This document shows positions 1 to 6,018 of a stretch of DNA of 13,808 bases, in pieces (position 1 is the first letter of the stretch; each line of letters begins with the position of its first letter). This DNA comes from an uncultured Collinsella sp. GTDB taxonomy: Bacteria; Actinomycetota; Coriobacteriia; Coriobacteriales; Coriobacteriaceae. The stretch is from positions 1 to 13,808 of the forward strand of contig UQZC01000020.1 of NCBI GenBank assembly GCA_900545505.1. The letters run 5' to 3'. Under the pieces are notes generated by a model. That model had not been told where the DNA came from. It saw nothing but the letters and a program-made list of their open reading frames with translations, and did not search any database. Made by a program: the position numbers and the translations under genes.

Positions 1-712
1 TTCGTACTTTGGCAAGATGTACGAGGCCAAGTTTCTGCTGGGCGCCCTTGCGGCCAGCATGGCGGACAACCACCGCATCGGTTACCACGCGTCGGTCTTC
101 GCCTCGGGCGCACTCAGCGAGATCAACGCCTTTGCGATTGGCGCCTCGCTGCTCGACCCGCGCGCGCAGGTCATCCTCACCTGGGGCGATGTTCCCGCCG
201 GTGGTCTTGCCGAAGCCATGTGCCGCGAAGGCGTAAGCGTCATGACCGGCGCTGACATGTCAAAGTCGCTCGAAGACCCAACGGCCTACGGGCTTCACCG
301 CTTGGTCGACGGCAAAGTCACCGGCATCGCCATGCCCGTATGGAACTGGGGCCGTTACTACGAGTTCATCGTTCGCAGCCTTCTTCACGGCACGTGGGAC
401 GAGACCAGCGACGACAACCAAGTGCGCGCTGTCAACTACTGGTATGGCATGAGCTCCGGCGTTATCGACATCCGTTACGCTCCGGGCCTACCCTACCAAA
501 CGCGCAAACTCGTGCAGTTGCTCCGCAACGGCATTGTTGTGGGATCCATCAACCCCTTTGGCGGCGAGCTCCACAGCCAGAACGGCGTGGTACAGATCGA
601 AGGCTTCCCTCCGCTGCCGAGCACGCAGATTGTCGAGATGAATTGGCTGGCGGACAACGTGGTAGGCACCATTCCGCAGCTCGACGATGAGCCGAAAGTC
701 CCTGCCCTATGA
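1..712 (+). CDS. BMP-family (PnrA-like) substrate-binding protein, 5'-truncated
   Basis: The reading frame is open from base 2, so the gene starts outside the window; 236 C-terminal residues are visible. The segment beginning YFGKMYEAKFLLGALAASM, followed by an IGY strand, a GADV/GVSVMTGADMS-like segment and a late GxIxPFGG region, resembles the second half of basic membrane protein (BMP/PnrA) receptors. These bind nucleosides or related ligands for an ABC importer, usually as lipoproteins; the signal peptide would lie off the window. The stop codon overlaps the ATG of the following metallophosphoesterase (ATGA), so the two are almost certainly translationally coupled. The fit to the family is by eye, the ligand cannot be inferred, and no permease or ATPase gene is visible here. 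Confidence 0.7.
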   Translation, partial: SYFGKMYEAKFLLGALAASMADNHRIGYHASVFASGALSEINAFAIGASLLDPRAQVILTWGDVPAGGLAEAMCREGVSVMTGADMSKSLEDPTAYGLHRLVDGKVTGIAMPVWNWGRYYEFIVRSLLHGTWDETSDDNQVRAVNYWYGMSSGVIDIRYAPGLPYQTRKLVQLLRNGIVVGSINPFGGELHSQNGVVQIEGFPPLPSTQIVEMNWLADNVVGTIPQLDDEPKVPAL

Positions 713-1419
713 AAATCCTTGCCATAGCCGATACCGAAGAACGATGCCTTTGGGAGTGCTTTCGCAAGGAACGCTTTGAGGGCGTCGACCTGATTTTGTC
801 CGCCGGCGATCTGGACCCGGACTATCTTGAGTTTTTGGTTACGGTCATCAACAAACCGCTCATCTACGTGCGTGGCAATCACGATGACCGCTACGCACGT
901 CATGCACCGGGCGGATGTATCTGCGTAGAAGACAGCGTGTACACGTACCGAGGGATTCGCATTGCGGGCCTTGGCGGGTCCATGCGTTATCGCGACGGCG
1001 CCAACATGTACACCGAACGCGAGATGTCCAAGCGTATGCGTAAGCTGTCGCGTAAGGTTAGGATGGTCGGCGGGTGCGACATTCTGCTTACCCATGCGCC
1101 CGCCGCCGGTATGGGTGATCTGGACGATCTACCGCATCGAGGGTTTGAGTGCTTTAACACGGCGCTTGAGTCCTGGGGAGCCGACTACATGGTACATGGG
1201 CATGTACACCAAAGCTACGGTTACGATTTTCAGCGCGAGCGGCAGCATGTGTGTGGAACGACGATCATCAACGCCTGCGGCTATACGCAGTTTGAGCTCG
1301 ACCAGACGCGCTACCCCATCCGTGGCTGGCAGGCAGCCTGGCTCAACTCGCAAACCATGCGCCGCGAGCTCAAGCGCCACGAAGCCATTGAGTCCTCAAC
1401 CGCTAGAACACCCTGGTAA
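709..1419 (+). CDS. Calcineurin-like metallophosphoesterase
   Basis: A 236-residue protein with the ordered motifs of the dimetal phosphoesterase fold: D8-T-E10 (motif I), G33-D34, G56-N-H-D-D60, H129 in THAP and G164-H-V-H167. The histidine usual in motif I (DxH) is replaced by Glu. From memory, a small subfamily in gut anaerobes starts with a similar D-E/T-E sequence, so this is probably a subfamily trait rather than damage. It is expected to be a cytoplasmic, Mn/Fe-dependent hydrolase of a phosphomonoester or phosphodiester; the substrate is unknown. The start is fixed by the 4-bp ATGA overlap with the upstream BMP gene, which suggests a linked role such as handling an imported nucleotide or nucleoside (inference). 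A long perfect hairpin starts at the stop codon. Confidence 0.85.
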   Translation: MKILAIADTEERCLWECFRKERFEGVDLILSAGDLDPDYLEFLVTVINKPLIYVRGNHDDRYARHAPGGCICVEDSVYTYRGIRIAGLGGSMRYRDGANMYTEREMSKRMRKLSRKVRMVGGCDILLTHAPAAGMGDLDDLPHRGFECFNTALESWGADYMVHGHVHQSYGYDFQRERQHVCGTTIINACGYTQFELDQTRYPIRGWQAAWLNSQTMRRELKRHEAIESSTARTPW

Positions 1420-1456
1420 CCACCTCAAAGGGGACGCTGTCCCCTTTGAGGTGGTT
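1418..1456 (+). terminator. Perfect 18-bp hairpin after the metallophosphoesterase gene
   Basis: Positions 1418-1435 pair without mismatch with 1439-1456 around a 3-base loop (GCT). The hairpin begins inside the TAA stop codon. The trailing sequence (TTGATG) is only weakly T-rich, so this may be a terminator of the plus-strand operon, a repeated palindromic element used as one, or both. Confidence 0.6.
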
Positions 1457-1469
1457 TTGATGCGATAGC

Positions 1470-1508
1470 AAGAAACCCGGTCCTGCACAAGGCAGAACCG
1501 GGTTTCTT
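1470..1508 (-). terminator. Terminator of the rplK-rplA operon (probably bidirectional)
   Basis: A 17-bp stem with one internal mismatch (1470-1486 with 1492-1508, loop ACAAG). Read on the minus strand it lies 37 nt after the rplA stop codon and is followed by TTGCTATC. On the plus strand it is flanked by TTTA. It can serve both convergent operons. Confidence 0.75.
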
Positions 1509-1544
1509 TAGCAATGCTTGCTTTGCTCAGGCAGTAACTAGCAG

Positions 1545-2252
1545 TTACTCAGCCAGGAAGTCACGCTGGACAGCGGGATCGACCTTGACGCCAGGGCCCA
1601 TGGTGGAAGACACGGAGATGGACTTGACGTACTTGCCCTTAGCAGAAGAGGGCTTGACGCGCAGGATCTCGGTGTACAGGGCAGCGTAGTTCTCGACGAG
1701 CTGCTGCTCAGAGAAGGACTTCTTGCCCAGGGGCACGTGGCAGATGCCGTAGCGGTCGGCGCGGTACTCAACGCGGCCAGCCTTGAGCTCAGAGACCATC
1801 TTGGCGACGTCCATGGTCACGGTGCCGAGCTTGGGGTTCGGCATGAGGCCACGGGGACCAAGGATCTTACCGATGCGGCCAACCTTGGCCATCATGTTCG
1901 GCGTAGCGATAGCGGCGTCGAAGTTGATCTCGCCCTTCTGGATCTGGGCGACGAGCTCGTCGGAACCGATGATGTCGGCGCCGGCAGCTTCAGCCTCGCG
2001 GGCCTTCTCGCCCTCGGCGAAGACGGCAACACGAACGGTCTTGCCGGTGCCGTGGGGCAGGGAGATGGAACCACGGATGTTCTGGTCGGCCTTACGAGTA
2101 TCGATGCCCAGACGGAAGTGGGCCTCGACGGTCTCGTCGAACTTGGCGGTGTCGAGCTCCTTGATGAGCTTGGCAGCCTGAAGGGGGGTGTAGAGCGTGG
2201 CGCGGTCGATCTTCTCGGCAGCGGCGTTATAGCTCTTACCATGCTTAGCCAT
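1545..2252 (-). CDS. rplA: 50S ribosomal protein L1
   Basis: A 235-residue protein, the normal length for bacterial L1, beginning MAKHGKSY. It carries the L1 signature segment GKILGPRGLMPNPKLGTVT and the C-terminal SSTMGPGVKVD. L1 binds the 23S rRNA L1 stalk, helps release deacylated tRNA and, in many bacteria, represses its own operon by binding mRNA. The chosen ATG at 2252 lies 8 nt after AGGAGG; the in-frame ATG two codons upstream would leave only 2 nt and is rejected. It is the last gene of the rplK-rplA pair and is followed by a terminator. The usual downstream partners rplJ and rplL are absent here. Confidence 0.97.
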   Translation of the reverse strand: MAKHGKSYNAAAEKIDRATLYTPLQAAKLIKELDTAKFDETVEAHFRLGIDTRKADQNIRGSISLPHGTGKTVRVAVFAEGEKAREAEAAGADIIGSDELVAQIQKGEINFDAAIATPNMMAKVGRIGKILGPRGLMPNPKLGTVTMDVAKMVSELKAGRVEYRADRYGICHVPLGKKSFSEQQLVENYAALYTEILRVKPSSAKGKYVKSISVSSTMGPGVKVDPAVQRDFLAE

Positions 2253-2276
2253 GTGCATTACCTCCTGTGGTTAAAC

Positions 2277-2351
2277 GGGCGTGAGCCCTCCCACATCGTA
2301 TCGTGTGCCCTATTGCACACATTTAACGGGCGCCCCGCTCGGAGCACCCGT
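2277..2351 (-). promoter_or_regulatory. Row of stem-loops in the rplK-rplA spacer
   Basis: The 117-nt spacer between rplK and rplA holds three consecutive stems: 2326-2351 (11 bp, loop GCTC), 2303-2308 with 2315-2320 (6 bp) and 2277-2280 with 2285-2288 (GGGC/GCCC). In the 11-bp stem two positions are C-A mismatches on the plus strand but G-U wobbles in minus-strand RNA, so it can fold fully only in the rplKA transcript. It could be the L1 autoregulation site, a processing site or an attenuator; the role is inferred. Confidence 0.4.
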
Positions 2352-2369
2352 CGTTACCATAAGAAATCG

Positions 2370-2798
2370 CTACTCAGCGATGGTGACGCCCATGGAACGG
2401 GCGGTACCGGCGATGATCTTCTTGGCGGCGTCAATGTCGTTGGCATTGAGGTCCGGCATCTTGATCTCGGCGATCTTGGTGAGCTGCTCCTGGGAGAGCT
2501 GACCAACCTTGTCGGCCTGGGGCTTAGCGGAACCAGACTTGAGGTTCAGCTCCTTCTTGATGAGGTGAGCCGCCGGCGGGGTCTTGGTGATGAAGGAGAA
2601 GGACTTATCCTCGTAGACAGAGATCTCAACGGGGATAATGTCGCCCTTCTTGTCCTGCGTCTCGGCGTTAAAGGCCTGGCAGAACTGCATGATGTTCACG
2701 CCAGCAGCGCCCAGGGCGGGGCCGACGGGAGGAGCGGGGTTAGCTGCACCAGCAGGAATCTGGAGCTTAATGACGTTGGCAACCTTCTTCTCAGCCAT
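2370..2798 (-). CDS. rplK: 50S ribosomal protein L11
   Basis: A 142-residue protein of normal L11 length, starting MAEKKVANVIKLQIPAGAAN. It has the conserved PPVGPALGAAGVNIMQFC segment of the N-terminal domain, the SFSFITKTPPA linker and the C-terminal rRNA-binding domain ending ARSMGVTI. L11 forms the GTPase-associated centre of the 50S subunit with 23S rRNA helices 43/44 and is the target of thiopeptide antibiotics. The ATG at 2798 is preferred because it sits 6 nt after AAAGGA; the ATG two codons upstream directly abuts that ribosome binding site. It follows nusG after a 120-nt spacer and precedes rplA. Confidence 0.97.
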   Translation of the reverse strand: MAEKKVANVIKLQIPAGAANPAPPVGPALGAAGVNIMQFCQAFNAETQDKKGDIIPVEISVYEDKSFSFITKTPPAAHLIKKELNLKSGSAKPQADKVGQLSQEQLTKIAEIKMPDLNANDIDAAKKIIAGTARSMGVTIAE

Positions 2799-2918
2799 GG
2801 TCATTCCTTTCGAATCACGAGTGTGAAGTACTTGCTATATCGTAAGCACGCACGTGTTAGAAGCACTCCTGAGATGAGCAGTCACAGAAGAAGCACGCTC
2901 GCGCGAACGGACGAAAAA

Positions 2919-3455
2919 TTAAGCGATGACAGCGACCTGGTTAAAGTCGAGCTCGACCGGCGTCTCGCGGCCAAAGATCATCAGCGTGACCTTGAGCTTA
3001 CCAGCCTCGGTGTTAACCTCGGAGACCTTGCCATCAAAGTCGGTAAGCGGGCCATCGGTGACGCGGACGGACGTGCCGACCTGAATATCAACCGAGGTGC
3101 GCTTGGGCGAATCGCCCTTACCGGGACGACGAGTCATCTTATTGTACTCATCGCGGGAAAGCGGTGCGGGCTTACCGTTGCCGCCCAGGAAACCGGTGAC
3201 GCCGGGCGTGTTGCGAACACACGTCCAAGCATCGTCATCCATCTCCATGCGGACCAAGACATAACCCGGGAAGATCTTGGAATCCTTGGTCTCGCGCTTG
3301 CCACCCTCTTTAATCTCGGTGACGCGCTCCATAGGAATCTCGATATCAAAGATACGGTCCTGCATGCCCATGGTCTCGATACGATGCTCGAGATCGGACT
3401 TTACGCGGTTCTCGTATCCGGAGTAAGTGTGAACGACGTACCAACGCTTAGACAT
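2919..3455 (-). CDS. nusG: Transcription elongation/antitermination factor NusG
   Basis: A 178-residue protein with an N-terminal NGN domain (WYVVHTYSGYENRVKSDLEHRI at residues 5-26, then IFPGYVLVRMEMDDDAW near 61-77 and NTPGVTGFLG) and a C-terminal KOW domain (VGTSVRVTDGPLTDFDGKV, about residues 126-144). NusG binds RNA polymerase, modulates pausing and Rho termination and couples transcription to ribosomes. Only 3 nt separate its ATG from the secE stop, and its ribosome binding site (GAGGGG, 7 nt before the ATG) lies in the last secE codons, so the two are translationally coupled. The secE-nusG-rplK-rplA order is very widely conserved. Confidence 0.97.
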   Translation of the reverse strand: MSKRWYVVHTYSGYENRVKSDLEHRIETMGMQDRIFDIEIPMERVTEIKEGGKRETKDSKIFPGYVLVRMEMDDDAWTCVRNTPGVTGFLGGNGKPAPLSRDEYNKMTRRPGKGDSPKRTSVDIQVGTSVRVTDGPLTDFDGKVSEVNTEAGKLKVTLMIFGRETPVELDFNQVAVIA

Positions 3456-3458
3456 GGT

Positions 3459-3797
3459 TTAGCCCCTCAATCCAGAGAACAGAGCAAGAGCCTCGCCAAA
3501 GCCAGCATCGAGCAGAGCGATGACGACGCCGACGACGATCAGAGAAGCGCAAACGACGACCGAGTAGTTCACGAGCTCCTTCTTATCGGGCCACGTGACA
3601 CGCTTCATCTCGGACTTGACCGAAGCGAAATACTTCTTGGTGCGGGCGAAGAAACCAGGCTTCTCGTTCTTCTTGGACTTCGCAGCCTTCTCGTTCTTCT
3701 TGGCAACGGCCTTCTTGGCCTCAACCTTGGAGTTGGCGGCAGCGCTGTTGGCAGGTGCCGGCTGCTGAGCCTTCTTCTTGTTCTTCTTGTTGGCCAT
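3459..3797 (-). CDS. secE: Preprotein translocase subunit SecE
   Basis: A 112-residue, single-span SecE. Residues 1-47 form a Lys/Ala-rich, probably disordered extension common in actinobacterial SecE. The conserved core follows: an amphipathic helix FFARTKKYFASVKSEMKRVTWP (49-70) and one membrane helix at about 77-98. SecE clamps SecY in the SecYEG channel. The ATG has a strong ribosome binding site, GGAGG, 8 nt upstream. It lies downstream of tRNA-Trp and is coupled to nusG. No convincing separate promoter is visible, so it may be transcribed from the rpmG/tRNA-Trp promoter. Confidence 0.95.
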   Translation of the reverse strand: MANKKNKKKAQQPAPANSAAANSKVEAKKAVAKKNEKAAKSKKNEKPGFFARTKKYFASVKSEMKRVTWPDKKELVNYSVVVCASLIVVGVVIALLDAGFGEALALFSGLRG

Positions 3798-3836
3798 TTG
3801 GGTTACCTCCGCGCAATGCGCTTATACATGAGTAAA

Positions 3837-3864
3837 CCGTAAGCCCCCAAGTGGGAGCTTACGG
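3837..3864 (-). terminator. Hairpin between tRNA-Trp and secE
   Basis: An 8-bp stem CCGTAAGC/GCTTACGG continues after one mismatch with four more pairs (CCCA/TGGG). On the minus strand it lies 9 nt after the tRNA CCA end and is followed by TTTACTC, so it could be a leaky terminator or a processing structure between the tRNA and secE. Confidence 0.5.
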
Positions 3865-3873
3865 AATAATGAC

Positions 3874-3949
3874 TGGCACGCCAGGAAGGACTCGAACCCT
3901 CAACACTCGGTTTTGGAGACCGATGCTCTACCAATTGAACTACTGGCGT
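3874..3949 (-). tRNA. tRNA-Trp (anticodon CCA)
   Basis: A 76-nt cloverleaf: acceptor ACGCCAG/CTGGCGT, anticodon stem TCGGT/ACCGA with loop CTCCAAA (anticodon CCA), T-arm with TTCGAGT, discriminator G and an encoded CCA end. It lies 13 nt downstream of rpmG, probably in the same transcript. A Trp tRNA just before secE-nusG is common in bacteria. Confidence 0.97.
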
Positions 3950-3962
3950 ATGTGACTAGAGA

Positions 3963-4112
3963 CTAGCGAGTCTCTTTGTGCAGCGTGTGGTGACGGCACC
4001 AGGGGCAATACTTCTTGATCTCCATACGATCAGGCATGGTCGACTTGTTCTTGGTGGTCGTATAGTTGCGGCGCTTGCACTCAGTGCACGCAAGAGTAAC
4101 TAGAGTACGCAT
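3963..4112 (-). CDS. rpmG: 50S ribosomal protein L33
   Basis: A 49-residue protein, MRTLVTLACTECKRRNYTTT at its start, of normal L33 length. Two Cys pairs (C9-x2-C12 and C36-x2-C39) mark the zinc-binding C+ form. It sits near the 50S exit-site region. An AGGA lies close to the ATG and an AAAGG about 10 nt upstream, so the ribosome binding site is modest. It is the first gene after a clear sigma-70-type promoter (4158-4187) and is followed directly by tRNA-Trp, secE and nusG, the standard neighbourhood of L33. Confidence 0.95.
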   Translation of the reverse strand: MRTLVTLACTECKRRNYTTTKNKSTMPDRMEIKKYCPWCRHHTLHKETR

Positions 4113-4157
4113 GTATCCTGAACCTTTCATTTCCGCCCCGTACGGGCACGAGTTGTT

Positions 4158-4187
4158 ACTTTATCAGCTCCACGTAAGTGCTGTCAA
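4158..4187 (-). promoter_or_regulatory. Promoter of rpmG-tRNA-Trp (secE-nusG?)
   Basis: On the minus strand a perfect -35 box TTGACA (4182-4187) is followed after 18 nt by TAAAGT (4158-4163). The upstream sequence GAGGTTTTCA abuts the -35 box and recurs almost unchanged at the tRNA-Tyr promoter. The predicted RNA start is about 38 nt before rpmG. Confidence 0.65.
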
Positions 4188-4332
4188 TGAAAACCTCGAG
4201 TCAATTGGTTCTCGGTGGATCCATTCATATTTGGAACACATCAATGAAGCCATCGAGAGCTAATCGACGGTGCATCCAGGACCATTATCGATCCTCTCGA
4301 CACCAGCAACGGCTCAATATCCATTGCAGAAA
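4188..4332. other. Spacer between the tuf terminator and the rpmG promoter
   Basis: No gene, RNA or convincing repeat was seen in this 145-bp stretch. It is part of the 279-bp gap between tuf and rpmG. Confidence 0.5.
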
Positions 4333-4364
4333 AGAACCCGGCACCCATATAAGTGCCGGGTTCT
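4333..4364 (-). terminator. Rho-independent terminator of tuf
   Basis: A perfect 12-bp G+C-rich stem (AGAACCCGGCAC with GTGCCGGGTTCT, 8-nt loop) is followed on the minus strand by TTTTCTGC. It begins 28 nt after the tuf stop codon. Confidence 0.9.
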
Positions 4365-4391
4365 CTAAGTCAGCTATATCAAAGAGCTAAT

Positions 4392-5582
4392 TTACTCAAT
4401 GATCGTGGAGACGATGCCCGAACCGACGGTGTGGCCACCCTCGCGGATAGCGAAGCGCAGGCCCTCCTCCATGGCGATCGGGTGGATGAGGTCGCCCTCG
4501 ATGGTGATGTGGTCACCAGGCATAGCCATCTCGGTGCCCTCGGGGAGCTTGACCGTACCGGTAACGTCGGTGGTACGGAAGTAGAACTGAGGACGATAAC
4601 CATCGAAGAACGGGGTGTGACGGCCGCCCTCCTCCTTGGTCAGAACGTAGATCTCACCGGTGAACTTGGTGTGCGGGGTAACCGAACCGGGCTTGCAGAG
4701 AACCTGGCCGCGCTCGATGTCCTCGCGCTTGATGCCGCGGAGCAGCAGACCGACGTTGTCGCCAGCCTCGCAGAAGTCCATGGACTTACGGAACATCTCG
4801 ATACCGGTAACGACGGTGTTCTGGGTATCCTTGATGCCGACGATCTCGACGGGCTCGTTGAGCTTGAGCTCACCGCGCTCGACACGGCCGGTAGCAACGG
4901 TACCACGGCCAGAGATGGTCATAACGTCCTCAACGGCCATCAGGAAGGGGAGGTCGTTGTTACGAGCAGGCGTCGGGATGTACTCGTCGACGGCCTTCAT
5001 GAGCTCGCGGATAGCGTCCATCCACTTGGCGTCGCCCTCGAGAGCGCCCAGAGCGGAACCACGGATGACGGGGATGTCGTCGCCGGGGAAATCGTACTCG
5101 GAGAGGAGCTCACGGGTCTCCATCTCGACGAGGTCGATGAGCTCGTCATCGTCGACCATGTCGCACTTGTTCAAGAAGACGACGATGTAGGGAACGCCGA
5201 CCTGACGGGCGAGCAGGATGTGCTCGCGAGTCTGAGCCATGGGGCCGTCGGTAGCGGCGATGACCAGGATAGCGCCGTCCATCTGAGCAGCACCGGAGAT
5301 CATGTTCTTGACGTAGTCAGCATGGCCCGGGCAGTCAACGTGAGCGTAGTGACGGGCAGCGGTCTCGTACTCAACGTGGGAGACGGAAATCGTAATGCCG
5401 CGCTCGCGCTCCTCGGGAGCCTTGTCGATGTTCTCGAACGCAGTGAAGTCAGCCTTGCAGCCCTCGGTCTCGGAGAGAACCTTGGTGATGGCAGCGGTCA
5501 GCGTGGTCTTGCCGTGGTCGACGTGACCAATGGTGCCGATGTTAACATGCGGCTTAGTGCGCTCAAACTTCTCTTTGGCCAT
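4392..5582 (-). CDS. tuf: Elongation factor Tu
   Basis: A 396-residue EF-Tu, the GTPase that delivers aminoacyl-tRNA to the ribosome. The G domain shows G1 GHVDHGKT (19-26), G2 RGITI (61-65), G3 DCPGH (83-87) and G4 NKCD (138-141). Domains 2 and 3 follow, with GRGTVATGRVERG and the C-terminal RFAIREGGHTVGSGIV. The ATG at 5582 begins the conserved MAKEKFERTKPHVNIGTIGH and lies 5 nt after GGAGG; an upstream in-frame ATG would add 23 unrelated residues and is rejected. It lies directly downstream of tRNA-Tyr, -Thr and -Met, like E. coli tufB, and is probably read from the tRNA promoter through a leader hairpin. The strong codon bias fits high expression. Confidence 0.98.
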   Translation of the reverse strand: MAKEKFERTKPHVNIGTIGHVDHGKTTLTAAITKVLSETEGCKADFTAFENIDKAPEERERGITISVSHVEYETAARHYAHVDCPGHADYVKNMISGAAQMDGAILVIAATDGPMAQTREHILLARQVGVPYIVVFLNKCDMVDDDELIDLVEMETRELLSEYDFPGDDIPVIRGSALGALEGDAKWMDAIRELMKAVDEYIPTPARNNDLPFLMAVEDVMTISGRGTVATGRVERGELKLNEPVEIVGIKDTQNTVVTGIEMFRKSMDFCEAGDNVGLLLRGIKREDIERGQVLCKPGSVTPHTKFTGEIYVLTKEEGGRHTPFFDGYRPQFYFRTTDVTGTVKLPEGTEMAMPGDHITIEGDLIHPIAMEEGLRFAIREGGHTVGSGIVSTIIE

Positions 5583-5636
5583 AAAGCCCTCCTCTAAACA
5601 GGTCGTCCCCGGACGGGACTTTGCCTTTATACCATA

Positions 5637-5667
5637 GTGGCCTCTCAACATACTATTGAGAAGCCAC
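5637..5667 (-). promoter_or_regulatory. Leader hairpin between tRNA-Met and tuf
   Basis: A 12-bp stem (5637-5648 with 5656-5667, one G-U wobble in RNA, 7-nt loop) lies 11 nt after the tRNA-Met CCA end. It is followed by TATGGTATAAAGG, not by a T run, so it looks more like an RNA processing, stability or partial attenuation element than a full terminator. Confidence 0.4.
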
Positions 5668-5678
5668 CGTGTTACCTA

Positions 5679-5755
5679 TGGTAGCGGTGACTGGATTCGA
5701 ACCAGTGACGCCACGGGTATGAACCGTGTGCTCTAACCAACTGAGCTACACCGCC
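5679..5755 (-). tRNA. tRNA-Met (anticodon CAT, elongator type)
   Basis: A 77-nt cloverleaf with acceptor GGCGGTG/CACCGCT, anticodon stem CACGG/CCGTG, loop TTCATAC (anticodon CAT), T-loop TTCGAAT, discriminator A and an encoded CCA. The anticodon stem lacks the three consecutive G-C pairs of initiator tRNA. The body resembles B. subtilis elongator tRNA-Met as I remember it. An Ile2 (lysidine) tRNA cannot be fully excluded by eye. Confidence 0.9.
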
Positions 5756-5758
5756 GGA

Positions 5759-5834
5759 TGGAGCCTGCAACCAGACTTGAACTGGTGACCTCTTCGTTAC
5801 CAACGAAGTGCTCTACCGACTGAGCTATACAGGC
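5759..5834 (-). tRNA. tRNA-Thr (anticodon GGT)
   Basis: A 76-nt cloverleaf with acceptor GCCTGTA/TGCAGGC, anticodon stem CTTCG/CGAAG, loop TTGGTAA (anticodon GGT), T-loop TTCAAGT, discriminator T and an encoded CCA. It is 3 nt from tRNA-Met, so the two are processed from one precursor. Confidence 0.96.
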
Positions 5835-5844
5835 ACTTGACGGG

Positions 5845-5926
5845 TGGGAGCTATAGGATTCGAACCTATGTAGGCAGAGCCAACGGGTTTACAGCCCGTC
5901 CCCATTAACCACTCGGGCAAACTCCC
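5845..5926 (-). tRNA. tRNA-Tyr (anticodon GTA)
   Basis: An 82-nt class II tRNA with a long variable arm, acceptor GGGAGTT/AGCTCCC, anticodon stem ACGGG/CCCGT, loop CTGTAAA (anticodon GTA) and discriminator A. Unlike the other four tRNAs here it does not encode CCA: the next bases are CCC, so the CCA end must be added by the tRNA nucleotidyltransferase. It is the first gene of the tRNA-tuf transcript. Confidence 0.95.
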
Positions 5927-5988
5927 AATCGTTCAAGTATCCGCAGGTCCTTTGGTCTTTTGGACCGCCGCCCCCGCGAACGAAAAAG

Positions 5989-6018
5989 ATAATACGATGC
6001 AACCTTGGGGGCTGTCAA
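5989..6018 (-). promoter_or_regulatory. Promoter of the tRNA-Tyr-Thr-Met-tuf operon
   Basis: On the minus strand a perfect TTGACA (6013-6018) is separated by 18 nt from TATTAT (5989-5994). GAGGTTTTCG immediately precedes the -35 box, almost identical to the rpmG promoter. The leader before tRNA-Tyr contains a GGTCC/GGACC hairpin. Confidence 0.75.

Noticed and set aside
493..1095. 200-codon minus-strand open frame opposite the BMP and phosphoesterase genes
   Set aside because: It spans the overlap of two supported coding genes and has no recognisable sequence.
1737..3842. 701-codon open frame on the plus strand across rplA, rplK, nusG and secE
   Set aside because: It is antisense to four certain genes. 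Strong codon bias leaves few stops on the opposite strand, and the translation has no recognisable domain.
4353..5597. 414-codon plus-strand open frame opposite tuf
   Set aside because: It is an antisense shadow of tuf caused by its codon bias, with no ribosome binding site or family resemblance.
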